Shown: in pieces, positions 21,905 through 33,170 of the stretch
How the letters are laid out: each line of letters opens with the position of its first letter
Position numbering within the stretch: position 1 is the stretch's first letter
Assembly (NCBI GenBank): GCA_017165825.1
Contig: CM029367.1
Coordinates: forward strand, 1,067,030-1,131,029
Direction: 5' to 3'
Source of the DNA: Hepsetus odoe
Taxonomy: Eukaryota > Chordata > Actinopteri > Characiformes > Hepsetidae
DNA length: 64,000 bases
Notes under the pieces: model-generated
The model's input: only the letters and a program-made list of their open reading frames with translations
Databases searched by the model: none
Told to the model about the DNA's origin: nothing
Translations under genes and position numbers: made by a program

Positions 21905-23000
21905 ATTAAAATGGACCCAGTTCTAATCCCAAACCTGAGTGTGTTCAGTATTCACTCCTATACAAACCTTCAGCTCGAGCTGGAACCTAAACTCACCTAA
22001 AACTCCCTCAAATCCAAACTTTAATCTCATCCCTAAACCTAACCCTATTCCCAGAATGTCCAAAACTGAATCTCAGACCAAAGTCTAAATTAGTATTCTC
22101 CTAAACCTCAGCCCAAAAGTTGAACCTAATCTGACTCTCACTTCTAAAATGAATCTCAATCCAAAAACACCACGTCGTTTACACTTTTCACTAAAATGAA
22201 CCTAATCCTAATCCGAAACTCACTCTGATACAAAATGTAATGCTATGCTTACAAATCACAAATAATAAATACCTCAGTCTTAATCACAAAAACCTAAACC
22301 AGGTTTAAATTTGACCCTAAATCTAATCCGAAACATGACATCAACATTCAAACTAAAACTAAATCTTATTCAAAACACAATTTCAGCTCAAAATTGAGCC
22401 TAAACCTAAAACTCACTCAAACCGAATCTTAATACCAAAATATGTTTTAATACAATACTTGATCTCGACCCAAAACCAATTATAAATCTAACACTAAATC
22501 AATTCGACCCAAATTTAAAACATCATCTAAACACGGAATCTTAACCTTAACAAAATCTTAAAACTAATCTTAATCCCAAAATGAGTAAATTCAAAATTAG
22601 ATCCAGACCATTATAAATCTAACACTAAATCTAATTCAAACCATAAACTTAACTCAAAACATATCCTGAACCTAAAACTCACCCCATTTCATCATGTAAT
22701 CTCAACACAAACCTTAAATCTAATTTACCTAAAACTAACTCAAATCCCAAATCTAATCTCAGACTAAAACATAATCTCAACTCAAAACTTCCTAAACCTG
22801 TCCTAAACCTGTCCTAAACCTGAAACTCACTCAAATCCAAACCAAAAACGTCTTTATCCCAAAACATGTCTAAATCAAAAATTTGATCTTGACCCAAAAT
22901 CTTAATTTAACACTTACATTAATCCCTTCTTCAGAAAATCCCCAAATGTTCAATCTTAAACTTTAAATGCAAATTAATTCAAACTAGATCCAACCAAATC
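21905..23000. repeat. G-poor (CTAAAC/CTAATC)-type degenerate repeat, ~1.1 kb
   Basis: The plus strand is almost free of G and is made of drifting CCTAAAC, CTAATC, CAAAAC, ACTCACTCAAA and TCTAAC units. Small perfect duplications occur, such as CCTAAACCTGT three times near 22795. A CCCTAAACCTAACCCTAT segment near 22030 resembles degenerate telomeric repeats. There is no long open frame. It looks like an old telomere-like or C/A-type satellite that has drifted. Confidence 0.75.
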
Positions 23001-23377
23001 TAATCCAGCACAGAGGGGTCCACGACTTTTGCACAGCTCTGTCTCTGAATCCGGCACCTCGTTTTCACGTCCTTCGGTCCAAACTGAGCTGATTATGACC
23101 GAAAGGACAAACCGTGTCACAGCCAAACAGTGAGCGAACAGCTGGCAGCTGGAGACCAGAAGAATTCATCTTAGCTCGGTTTGCTGGATTAAGTGAGAAC
23201 GTGTGACTGAAACAGCTTTTCCTTTTTTTCAGACTAAATCAGGCCTCGGCCTTAGAAAAATAAAATCCTGCTCTAATTTCTAATTTTGAAATAAGTCATG
23301 TGTAAACATCAGCAAAGTTCAAACCCCAAGTCTGTTTATGAGAAAACAATCCGTTTTGGATTTATTGCTATTTAAGG

Positions 23378-23600
23378 GCTGGAGACGGCAGTGAGACCAG
23401 CTATGTTATAGAGGTTGGAAACAGTGGTGAGACCAGCTATGTCATATGAGTTAAAGATGGTAGCGAGACCAACTATGTTAAACAGGCTGGAGATGGTAGT
23501 GAGACCAGCTTTTATATGGGTTGGAGACAGCAGTGAGACCAGCTGTTATATGGAGATGGTAGTGAGACCAGCTCTGTTATATGGGAGATGAAAAGACAGG
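23378..23600 (+). repeat. Tandem repeat derived from LINE coding sequence
   Basis: Five to six copies of a ~40-50 base unit carry GGAGATGGTAGTGAGACCAGC and CTATGTTATA. The reverse complement of the same words (ATAACATAGCTGGTCTCACT) occurs once in the LINE copies at about 7370 and 33120. A segment of the LINE has therefore been amplified in place, immediately upstream of the rest of the LINE copy at 23600. Confidence 0.75.
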
Positions 23601-23935
23601 TGGTGCAGCTGGAGGTGTCTGAGTTAAAAATATAAAGCTGAGATTTGTGTCAGGAGGGACAAGGATGGACAGGATTGATGACGCGTATATTAGAGGGACA
23701 ACGCAGGTTGGATGTGTTAGAGACAAAGTGAAAAAGATGAGACTGTGCTGCTTTGGACGTGTCCAGAGGAGAGACGAGGAGTATATCAGGAGAAGGATGT
23801 TGAGGATGGAGCTGCCAGGAAAGAGGAGAAGAGGAAGGACAGAGAGGAGGTTTATGGACATGGTGAGAGAGGACATGCAGGAGTGAAAGAGGAAGATGCA
23901 GAGGACAGGAGGACATGGAGACATTAAGCAAAAGT
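23600..23935 (+). mobile_element. 5'-truncated non-LTR retrotransposon 3' end (LINE copy 2)
   Basis: The plus-strand frame at 23647-23886 reads SGGTRMDRIDDAYIRGTTQV, then CCFGRVQRRDEEYIRRRM and ELPGKRRRGRTERRFMD, then REDMQE. This is the best-preserved copy of the LINE ORF2 tail in the window, with 79 codons open. It has no reverse transcriptase or endonuclease domain, so it is dead. The clade looks RTE-like (inference). Confidence 0.8.
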
Positions 23936-24639
23936 ACAGTGACTAAGAATCAGATGTAACGTTTTCTCTGGAGCGCTGAACCACTCGGGTTTGGACTCCA
24001 AGAGATGTTTGGGAAGGTGAGAAGCACTCGGATGTCTGATGGCACACACATCTGCATTCACTTCTGAGATGTTTACCTTCTCAAACCCGCCTGCTGGTCT
24101 TAAGTTACTCAGTAATCCGTCCTGCCAAGTCCCGTCTCAGCGTCCCGCTCTGCCGCAGCACCAGTAGTGAGAGGCTTGTTTTGTTTTGGTAGGACGATCT
24201 GCTTTCTCTCAACCTGCAGCTGGCGAGGACGACCCTCCTGCGCTCTTTTCAAAGCCGCTAATTTGTCCCTTGTTCTAAAGAACAAGCCTAATTATCATGA
24301 GGAGCTCAATGTCCTACACCAGCCAGGAGGTCCAGAGACCTCCTTAAGGTTAGAGCACTGTTTCTCCCAGCGCTGGCCCTGAGAGAGGCCTGAAAATGAA
24401 GAGAAATGTTTCCCCGAATACGTCCCCAAGCCAAAGCCTGTGTGTTCGTAGCGATGAGACGGTGATGATAAGGCCTCTAGACCTCCAAACGGGACGTGCA
24501 CGAGGTTGGACACTAATAAGGAACAGGCCGGGCAGCGGGAGCCTGTATTTAGCTCGATTGCACACCATGGCAACACAGGACGACCCCCCCCCCCCCCAAA
24601 AAAAATAACGTTTAATAGCGAAGCCGAAGCCAGACAGAG

Positions 24640-24800
24640 CCGTAATTAATTGCTTATGAAAACATTCACCTGCCAAGGAGCTCAGAACAGGAACATTTGG
24701 TATATCAGGCATCATAACACAGGAATGTAACAAAATATATGGAAGGAAGCTGCTCCGTAACAAGTGGGACAAATTCGGCTTGGACCAGATTAGCGTGCTG
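24640..24800. other. Candidate conserved non-coding segment
   Basis: AT-rich, repeat-free sequence contains GTAATTAATTGCTTATG and TTTGGTATATCAGG, with TAAT/ATTA cores typical of homeodomain-bound enhancers. Conservation cannot be judged from one sequence. Confidence 0.22.
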
Positions 24801-25035
24801 GCCTCCGATGCTGCCCGACTCCCTGTGTTCAGTTAATCAAAGACTTAAGGAGTTGAGCTGAGCAGATGGGTGAGGAGCTCTGTGAGGGGAAAGGGGACGT
24901 TTAAGTGTCCCTACTGAGGACGACGGCTTTTTTTAAAAAGTTATGAAAATGAAGCACCAGAAGGTTGTGGGTTCAGTTCCCAGAGTGGACACTGTTTTTA
25001 CCGTTTCTTTTATCTGGGAGCTATAATCATCTTTG

Positions 25036-26325
25036 GGTCACCCCTGAGTGAAAAATGTCCACATTGTGCCCAAAGTGTCAATATTTTGTGTGGCCAGCAT
25101 TAACTTCCAGCACAGCTTTAACGCTCTTGGGCATGGAGATCACTAGAGCTTCACATGTCGCCACTGGAATCCTCTTTGAAGATATCACGGAGCTGGTGGA
25201 TGTTAGAGACCTTGCGCTCCTCCACCTTCCGTTTGAGGAAGCCCCACAGATGCTCAGTAGGGTTTAGGTCTGGAGACGTGCTCGGCCAGTCCAGCACCTT
25301 CACCCTCAGTTTCTTTAGCGAGGCGGTGGTCGTCTTGGAGGTGAGTTTGGGGTCGTCATCATGTTTGAACACTGCCCTGTGGTCCAGTTTCTGAAGGGAG
25401 GGGATCATGCTCTTCTTCAGTCTGTCACAGTACATGTTGGTATTTATGGTTCCCTCAGTGAACTGTAGCTCTCCGGTGCTGGCAGCACTCATGCAGCTGC
25501 AAGCCATGACACTCCCACCACCATGCTTGACTGTAGGCAAGACACACTTGTCTCTATACTCCTCACCTGGTTGAAACCACACACACTTGATATCGTCTGA
25601 ACCAAATGAGTTCATCTTGGTCTCATCAGACCACAGGACATGGTTCCAGTAATCCATGTCCTGAGTCTGCTTGTCTTCAGCAAACTGTTTGCGGGCTTTC
25701 TTGTGCATCATCTTCAGAAAAGGCTTCCTCTGCAGCGATGCTGGAAGCACTCATACGTCTAACTTCAAAAAACAACCTGGATATGACTCTGAGCTCCTGC
25801 ACTCAGCTTCTCCGGTGGACAATGGCAAGGTCTGTTCTGAGTGGAACCGGTTCTGTTAAACCGCTGTCTGGTCTTAGCCACCGCGCTGCAGCTCAGTTTC
25901 AGGGTGTCGGTCTTCTTATAGCCGAGGCATCTTTATGGAGAACAACTAATCTGTTTTTCAGATCCTCAGAGAGTTCTTCTCCATGAGGTTCCGTGTTGAA
26001 CTTCCAGCGTCCAGAGAGAGAGTGTGAGCGTGAGAACACAAAATTAACACACCTGCTCCCCATTCACACCTGAGACCTTGTAACACTAACGAGTCACATG
26101 ACAGAGGGGAGTGAAAATGGCTAATTGGGCACAATGTGGACATTTTTCACTCGGGGTGAACTCACTTTTGTTGCCAGTGGTTTAGACATTAACGGCTGTG
26201 TGTTGAGTTATTTTGAGGAGACGGCAAATTTACACTGTTTTACAAGCTGAACACACCGACTACTTTACAAAACATTTACAAAAATGTGAGGAGTGCACTC
26301 ACTTTTGTGAGTTACTGTCTGTATA
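25036..26325 (-). mobile_element. Tc1/mariner-like DNA transposon (degenerate)
   Basis: Near-identical inverted repeats of ~37 bases lie at 25036-25073 and about 26125-26162, sharing GAGTGAAAAATGTCCACATT and GTGCCCAA. They flank a minus-strand transposase remnant. The right side continues through ACTCACTTTTGTTGCCAGTG and GTGCACTCACTTTTGTGAGT to a TA repeat at 26325, consistent with TA target preference. The matching outer part of the left end is missing. The element is incomplete and cannot be autonomous. Confidence 0.88.
25151..25990 (-). pseudogene. Tc1-like transposase pseudogene (DD34E)
   Basis: The 199-codon open part (25151-25750) holds the catalytic core. WSDETK contains the first Asp, KHDDDPKLTS the second Asp and LNPTEHLWG the Glu; 34 residues lie between the second Asp and the Glu, counting from the first Asp of the DDD run. 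Upstream, the helix-turn-helix half lies in other frames (25760-25990). The expected ATG at about 25996 appears to be ACG, a small indel near 25900 gives an early stop, and roughly 90 bases seem to be deleted near 25735 relative to intact relatives. A pseudogene is certain; the subfamily is by recollection. Confidence 0.85.
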
Positions 26326-26340
26326 TATATATATATATAT
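26325..26340. repeat. (TA)n microsatellite
   Basis: A short TA run at the right boundary of the Tc1-like element, consistent with TA target duplication or expansion. Confidence 0.8.
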
Positions 26341-26810
26341 GACCCCCCAAAAATGTTTAAATTATAATTTTTCTCTCGTGGTTTGCAGCACAAACCCAGA
26401 AATTCCAAATAAGGTGCTTTCTGAACCAGGCTGGACCGTCAGAATGAGGCTGATGTATTTGTTTCTGAATGACTGTAGAACATCATTTAAATTGTGTTTT
26501 AAAAATGATGGTTTTGGTACATAAGTGGAAACATGAAAATGAAATAAAGGCCGTTAAATAAAGGATTGCACCCCTTTCCCCCACCCGTGCATACTGCACA
26601 ACTTTAGCTCCACCCATTTTCAATTAAGTTTATAAAGAATGCTTCAGCCCAGATGATTCAGTTACTGAATCTGAATCATTTCAATCACAGTCAATTAAAT
26701 CCATCCGTCCGGTTTCCGCCGAAAGGAAGGAGGAAAACAAAACCAGACAAAAGCACAAACATACGGGCCCTTTAAGGCTTAAAAACATGGGTTTAGAGTC
26801 TGTGCCCAGT

Positions 26811-26837
26811 GTTGGTGAATGGAACCAGACGTCTGAA
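26811..26837 (+). repeat. Dispersed short motif GAATGGAACCAGACGTC
   Basis: GTTGGTGAATGGAACCAGAC then GTCTGAAG. It is nearly identical to the copy at 35511, including the leading GTTGG. Confidence 0.55.
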
Positions 26838-27689
26838 GCTCTTTCTCAGATGTGAAATTATTGTTAACGAGTTTAGAGGTTCATTTCTGCAACTTTTCCT
26901 GAAAATGTTGAGAAATCACGCGCCCATTTTAAGCAGACAAACACCTGAATCAGGGATCTGCTGAAGAAGCACACGGAGGGCAAGCTTAAAGGTCTGGTTT
27001 TCATACTTTGAGGGGCCTTAAACGAACACATTCTGCTCTTCTGGGAGTTAAAAGTGGTTCTAAAGAAGAAGAAATGCCAAAAAAATGCTAAAAATACTGA
27101 ATGGAGATAGAGAAGAATGTGGGGAGAGAAAAAGGTGGGGGATCTGGGTTTATCTGAGGCTGGACGGCAGGAATGTTTACGGTAATGAAGGATTTGGAAG
27201 TGAGGGAGCAGCTGTGTTGTCATCGTCAATAGTGATCGGCAAGGCCGACGAAAAAACACGTAACTCCGTTCACCTGCTCCCGGATGAGCAGCCCTGCCGG
27301 TGTGTCGAAACGACTGAATTTATGACTTTAATAATGAACGATTGGGGGGATCAGTGAAGAGGAATGTTTTCTTCTGTCTCTTTTCGCATGACGCATTTTT
27401 TTTCATTCTCTCGCTCCGTCTCTCCCGGAGCGCCTCTGCCAAATGGAAGACAACGTGCAATTGTGTGTGTTGCGTTTGGAAAACACCTCTCATTCTTTCG
27501 GAGAGGTTTGGAATCGTTGCCGGCTGCCAGCAAAGCTACAGTCTCGCTTTTGTCTCCAGATTGGACGTGGTGATAAGAGAACGGATCGTGTGAGACGACA
27601 TACCTCCGATTGCACTAGGGGGTGCACTAACTTTAGTGCAACTCAATTTTCACCTGCAGAATGTTTTAAAGATGTGTTACATTCAGTAG

Positions 27690-28155
27690 CAGACAGGAAG
27701 TGTTACTATGTGCTAAACCACACCCATAAGTCTCTCTCTGGGTGTGTAGGGCAGTCCTCCCTCTCCCCCATCACTCAGTAGAACTGTCCTCTCTCTCACT
27801 GGGTGAGTAGGACGGTCCTCCCTCTCCCCCATCCCTCAGTATAACTGTCCTCTCTCTCTCTGGGTGTGTAAGGCGGTCCTCCCTCTCCCCCATCACTCAG
27901 TAGAACTGTCCTCTCTCTCTCTGGGTGTGTAGGGCGGTCCTCCCTCTCCCTCCCATCACTCAGTAGAACTGTCCTCTCTCTCTCTGGGTGTGTAGGGCGG
28001 TCCTCCCTCTCCCTCCCATCACTCAGTAGAACTGTCCTCTCTCTCTCTGGGTGAGTAGGGTGGTCCTCCCTCTCCCCCATCCCTCAGTAGAACTGTCCTC
28101 TCTCTCTCTGGGTGAGTAGGGTGGTCCTCCCTCTCCCTCCCATCACTCAGTAGAA
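27690..28155. repeat. 61-63 bp tandem minisatellite
   Basis: Seven to eight copies of a unit run through AACTGTCCTCTCTCTCTCTG, GGTGTGTAGGGCGGTCCTCC and CTCTCCCTCCCATCACTCAG. AACTGTCC marks occur at 27782, 27843, 27904, 27967, 28030 and 28091, so the period switches between 61 and 63. The 63-base units keep a minus-strand frame open with a 21-residue repeating peptide. The 61-base units would shift it, so coding is unlikely. Confidence 0.93.
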
Positions 28156-28482
28156 CAAGGTGGAACTCAGGATCACAAATGTGGGTAAGAGACCAGGACA
28201 AAAAACTTCTCATTTCTAATCTTGGTGACAGTCCAGGCAGACACACACTCCCAGAAACACAAGCCACAAGCAGGGCTACTGTAACCAATCAGGATCCAGA
28301 TCCCGCCAGACTGTCAGGTAACTGGAGAGCAGCATCGCGTTCACGGAGACCTGACAGCCGGCTCTAGAGGAACGGGGAAGTACGCTCAGATACTCCACAT
28401 GACCTTTCAGTCTCACAGCAGTAAAGGCCTCCATTGTCTCAGGCTCATCTTTAAAAACACACCTATACCTATCTGGTGCAGT

Positions 28483-28498
28483 GAGTGTGTGAGTGCGC

Positions 28499-28532
<34 letters not shown>

Positions 28533-28570
28533 ACGTGTGTGTGTGCGTGTGTGTGTGTGCGTGTGTGTGG
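28483..28570. repeat. (GT)n microsatellite with GC interruptions
   Basis: A GTGTGT tract with GCGT and GCACGT interruptions. Confidence 0.95.
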
Positions 28571-28689
28571 GATATGCTGGGACTTGCTCTTAAGCTTTAG
28601 AAGTTGTTGTTTGTTTATTTCATATGAATTTTATCAGGCTTCACCTGAAAGATTTCAGACAAAAAAATGAGTGTTTGCGATTGGAAAAC

Positions 28690-29090
28690 ATCCGTCTCCA
28701 TGTCTTTCTGTCCTCTGCTTCTTCCTCTTTCCCACCTCCATGTCCTCTCTCACCACGTCCTTCAACCTCCTCTTTGGTCTTCCTCTTCTCCTCTTTCCTG
28801 GCAGCTCCATCCTCAACATCCTCCTCCTGAAACGCTCCTCGTCTCTCCTCTGGACACGTCCAAACCAACACAGTCTCACTTTGTCCCCAAAACATCCAAC
28901 TTGAGCGGTCCCTCTAATTTACTCTGTCCTAATTCTGTCCATCCTCGTCCCTCCTGACACAAACCTCAAGGTCCCCGTCTGTCACAGATCACTCCTGTCA
29001 CTCTTCTCCACCCATTCCAACCCGCCTGCGCTCTCTTCTTCTCCTCTCGTCCAGCAGTTGTAGTCTTCTCCAAATTCATGTCCAGTCTTC
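28690..29090 (-). mobile_element. 5'-truncated non-LTR retrotransposon 3' end (LINE copy 3)
   Basis: Minus-strand frames read MRLCWFGRVQRRDEERF, then ELPGKRRRGRPKRRLKDVV and REDMEVGK. On the plus strand this shows as TTTCCTGGCAGCTCCATCCT and CTCTCCTCTGGACACGTCC, shared with the other copies. It continues upstream past an internal deletion to CAGATCACTCCTGTCACTCT. Confidence 0.78.
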
Positions 29091-29335
29091 AAAAAGGAAG
29101 CTCCATCTTCTAGCACTGGTCCTACAGCAGGCTCATCCTGGACTCAAATCCCAGTAAAAGCGTCCCACCTCAGACTGGACGGTACAGCCAGGACGTCCAT
29201 GTGAAGGAGGTTTCGTCCACAGGCTGAAGCTGTTTTTACATTTTGCTCCAGAGCATCAGCCTTTCATTCCAGAAACTTTAACGCATCACTGTTAGACACC
29301 GAACTTGTTCAGTCGTGTTTGTCTGCTTCCAGAAC

Positions 29336-29416
<81 letters not shown>
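29336..29416. repeat. (CA)n microsatellite, longest in window
   Basis: About 40 uninterrupted CA units. Confidence 0.98.
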
Positions 29417-29420
<4 letters not shown>

Positions 29421-29534
29421 ATGACAGGCTGAGACTGTGTGTAAAATCAAGCCGCTGGCTTCTTTACAGAGGCCTAACACACACAGCAGCCAGTCCTAAA
29501 AGACATCCATGATCCCTTCATCCCAAAAAGGTGG

Positions 29535-29625
29535 TGGGGGGTGCTGGAGTCTTTCCAGTGAAGAGACACCCTGGACAGGTCACCAGTCCATCACAGGGCA
29601 GCCAAACACCAACACTGTCAGACTG
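29535..29625 (-). mobile_element. SINE-like family B fragment
   Basis: ACACCCTGGACAGGTCACCA then GTCCATCACAGGGCAG is the reverse complement of the CCCTGCAGTGGACTAGAGAC region of the copy at 12155, in the form usual for this repeat. Confidence 0.6.
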
Positions 29626-29835
29626 AAAAGGGACAGAGCAGGTCGAACATGGTCCTGATGAGCAACGGGGAAGCACCTGATAGTACTTCAGTCTGAAATC
29701 AGTCCACCTTAAAAAAACACTCCAGCAGTGGAACATGGTGGTGTTCCCGAACTAAAGCGAAAGCCTTGAGGGCCACATCCCAGATGTTCCACTCCAGCCA
29801 AGATCTTCTTCGAGCCTTTAATCCACACCCACCGC

Positions 29836-30050
29836 TGACCTGAAGTGAAAATGACTTTCATTGTGAACACAGTTCACCAAATACAACCTCTGTTTTTAAC
29901 ACACACACACCGTCCCGCGTGGGAGACCTATCCAGCACCCGGGGAGCAGTGATGGGATGGGACCATCCTCAAGGGAACCTCAGGGCAACTTACTGGTCTG
30001 GGATTCAAACCCATGACCTTCTGACCGGAGGACTTCAGGCCAATTTAGTA
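29836..30050 (-). mobile_element. tRNA-derived SINE (family A), diverged
   Basis: The reversed tail CTGAAGTGAAAATGACTTTC is followed by GGAGCAGTGATGGGATGGGA, CCTCAAGGGAACCTCAGGGC and a B-box region TGGGATTCAAACCC. The A box end is lost or diverged. Confidence 0.75.
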
Positions 30051-30414
30051 AAGGGTGCGGGAGTGTGAAAGCAACGTTCACCCACCGCTCACCGCTCACA
30101 TTGTTCCTGCCCGTCCCGGGGATCGAACCCCCCTCAACATACTCATCAAATACTGGAGCGCTGAAAGAATCCGGACTGGATTTTTTTCCTTTCAGTTTGT
30201 GTTCAAATGTGGAGGAGACGCCATGAAAACTCTTGGAAGGAATCAGAGCGAGACGGAAAAAGTCTATGGATGAATCAATTAATTAATTAATGTCTCCATA
30301 GAAACGGATCCTCAGAATTCCTCACTCGGATCGAACCTCCGAGGCAACCCGTCATGTCTTGTTGAGTCCGACTGGGCGGCAGGATAACCTGCACTCCTCG
30401 CCAGGCGGGCGTTC

Positions 30415-31030
30415 TGGCTGATAGCTAATCACATTAAGAAAATATTTCCTTCGTACTGGCACCGCCCTGAGAAGGAATGTGCGGTAATTTGTTGCACCGA
30501 TCTGATTGGCTCGTCCAATAACACACTCCGAGAGCTGTGCTGCATTTTATTTTTCTTATTTTTTCCCTCCCTTTTCTTTTCACAGCCGTCATATTTGCAT
30601 ACGCTTACATAAACAACAGGCAACGCTGTGACCGCATAAGTATTCGTCCCGGGGCGATCTCACCTCAACCGACAGACAGATAACACAGCGTGCCATTGTT
30701 GTGAGCTGAACAGAAGTTGTACTGTGGTGAGGCTGTTTCAGTTCAAAGGAATCCACTGTCGCAACACCGCAATTCCAATTAAGAAATGCCAACACGTCCC
30801 TCGCCCGGCAGCCGCGCCGTGTTGCTGTTGGACGGCTCACTGAAAATATAAACAAAAAAAATAATAAAAAATGAATGCGAAACATATTTTGGACTAGCAC
30901 TAGCATGCAGGCAGGCTTGGCAGGGAGGAGGGAGAAAGCGGCCTGCTTGATTGGTCCATTTTCGATAAACATTTGAACCTTTCGAGAGGCTGCAGCAGGG
31001 CTGCAACCTGCATCTGTCCCCATGGTTATG
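30415..31030. other. Unique sequence, candidate conserved non-coding
   Basis: It contains GCTAATCACATTAAGAAAA, GGTAATTTGTTGCACCGATC and CAATTCCAATTAAGAAATGC, with few repeats. Short minus-strand frames at 30589-31038 have no recognised domain. Enhancer-like texture is inference. Confidence 0.22.
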
Positions 31031-31444
31031 AAAAACAACTCCTTATATGGTCATAGATGGTGAAAGTCAAGGCTTCGTACTGGGTTCTTTTTCTTTTTAT
31101 ACCCAAAGTTTTATACCAAGAGCTTTTCTTTTTTTTTTACCAAACTAATTAAGGACGTATTTTAAAATAAAATATAATAGATCTTCTATATCTATTCTAG
31201 ATTTGGTCTAAAATTAAAGTTGAAATGTAAAGATTTTGCCATTATTGCGGTTGACCATATAAATTAGCGTTTGAAGCTCAAACAGCTTTAATGTCTTTGA
31301 CATCAATTTAAAAACAAAAAAATGTGAATTTTTTCACATTTTTTCATTATTTTTTATTTTTTTTACACTTTACACTCTGTTATGACAAATTCAAAAGGAA
31401 AAAAGGGTGGAAACATTATTTAATTCAATTTAATTGTTCCATTT

Positions 31445-31683
31445 AATTGGGATTATTCTTGTCATTGTGAGAACACACAGCGAACCACAACGAAACTGGA
31501 CCTCTGCATTTAACCCATGCACACACTGTGCAGCAGGGGGCAGCTATGAAAGCGACCGGGAGCAGTGATGGGGATGGTACCGTGCACGAGGGTACCTCAG
31601 GACAACCTACTGGTGAGGGGTTTGAACCCACAATCTTCCGATCCTGTGGCCGAGTCCCTAAACACTAGACCACCGCTGCCCTA
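31445..31683 (-). mobile_element. Full-length tRNA-derived SINE (family A)
   Basis: From left to right it shows GTCATTGTGAGAACACACAG (tail side), GCACACTGTGCAGCAGGGGG, GGGGATGGTACCGTGCACGA, GGTACCTCAGGACAACCTAC, the B box region GGTTTGAACCCA and the reversed A-box end CTAGACCACCGCTGCCC. It is well preserved. Confidence 0.85.
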
Positions 31684-31689
31684 TATTAT

Positions 31690-32740
31690 AACTTAAGTGG
31701 GAGTGGGAGGGGCTAAACCAAAAAAGGAACAGGCGGATGCGAATTTGCTGGCTTTTGTGACATCACAAAAACCAAGGCGGGAACAGCGTTTTCCAAACAG
31801 AATATTTTTCCAAAAAGTCCCTTTTATTCTTTTTTCTCATGAAAATGAAAAGAGTCTGAAGCAGGCATTAGGGCTTTTAAGAAAGGTCGCAAAGACAGGG
31901 GACATATGGAAGACAGGAAAGGAAGGAGACAAACTTGTGACGCAGTGTTGGATTTTCCACGAAAAGATCTTTCTTTCTCTCATCTGTTTCAGCTCCCGAA
32001 CATCTTGCTCCTATTTGTAGGCCTTGAAGGAGGCCTGGTTTCAGGCTCCTGCCCCCGTGATTATTTTTAGGCCTTCCAAAAACGAGTCCATCTGCTCCAG
32101 AGACGCTCCTGCCATGGACACATTCGGGAGGACATCAGGAGGTTGGAGATGAACTCATCCCCGGCACACTGTGAAGGACTTTATTGTTCTGGATAATATT
32201 GACTCAACTTTGAGCTCCCTCGCATCACCCCTTTAATGGTGTTTACCCAGGACGGCACGGGCGGACGGGTGGCCGTCCGCAGTCTCTGAAACGCAGATTA
32301 AAGAGCATCCAACCCCCCCTCCGTCCCCGGCTCCGGTGTCTTGTGGAAACACCGAACGCAAGCAAGCGCTCGCCCAAAATCAACGGTGGAGCAGCAGGGC
32401 CCATCTGCCATTATCATTCTGCTCGTGCCATTCATTCCAAATGCAACTCGTGAAGTCATCCCTCTGTTTGTCTGGACCGGCATCAAAAGGAGGACGTGTT
32501 TGGTTACGCGGGACGACCCTGGCAGGTATCGGCTGGGCAGTTCCGGCATCACGGGCGCAGTCGTTTACAGAATAGCCGATCCATGGAGACCTCACCCTCC
32601 CAATGCAACCGTCAGTGACATCAGTCCAAAAAGCACCTCGTCAAAAGCCTCGCTGTTGACTGGCGGGCTGTCCCTGACAGACCGTGTCCCATCATGTCAC
32701 TGTAACCAGCAGCTGTGAAGGCCGATACATTACATACAGT
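31690..32740. other. Unique non-coding sequence
   Basis: No repeat or RNA gene recognised. Overlapping frames on both strands at 32298-32718 carry no recognisable domain and compete with each other. Confidence 0.35.
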
Positions 32741-32742
32741 AT

Positions 32743-33170
32743 TCTTTTTTCAGCTACTCCCGTTTAGGCGTCGCCACAGAAGTTCATCCGTCTCCATGGT
32801 TTCCTGTCCTCTGCATCTTCATCTTTCACACCGTCCCCCCTGCATGTCCTCTCTCACCACATCTATAAACCTCCTCTTTGTCCTTCCTCTCCTCCTCTTT
32901 CCTGGCAGCTTCATTTTTAACATCCTTCTACTGATAGGCTCCTCGTCTCTCCTCTGAACACGTCCAAAGCAACAGTCTCACTTCTCTCACTTTGTCTCCA
33001 AATCGTCCCTCTAATATACTCATTTCTATTCCTGTTCATTTGTGTCCCTCACAATCCAGAAATCTCAGCATTTACCTCTATCACCACCACCTGTCTTTCA
33101 CCATTTCCAACACATATAACATAGCTGGTCTCACTACCGTCTCCAAGCTGTATCACATAGCTGTATAACA
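32743..33170 (-). mobile_element. 5'-truncated non-LTR retrotransposon 3' end (LINE copy 4)
   Basis: The terminal words TTTTCAGCTACTCCCGTTTA and GGCGTCGCCACAGAAG open the copy. Then come CATGTCCTCTCTCACCACAT, TTTCCTGGCAGCTTCATTTT, CTCTCCTCTGAACACGTCC and ATAACATAGCTGGTCTCACT. It is more diverged than copies 2 and 3. It ends with a small local duplication of TATCACATAGCTGTATAAC. Confidence 0.72.

Noticed and set aside
22030..22060. Interstitial telomere repeat
   Set aside because: Only one short CCCTAAACCTAACCCTAT-like stretch; there is no run of perfect TTAGGG units.
25606..25986. 126-codon plus-strand frame over the Tc1-like element
   Set aside because: It is antisense to the transposase; the minus strand carries the DDE motifs.
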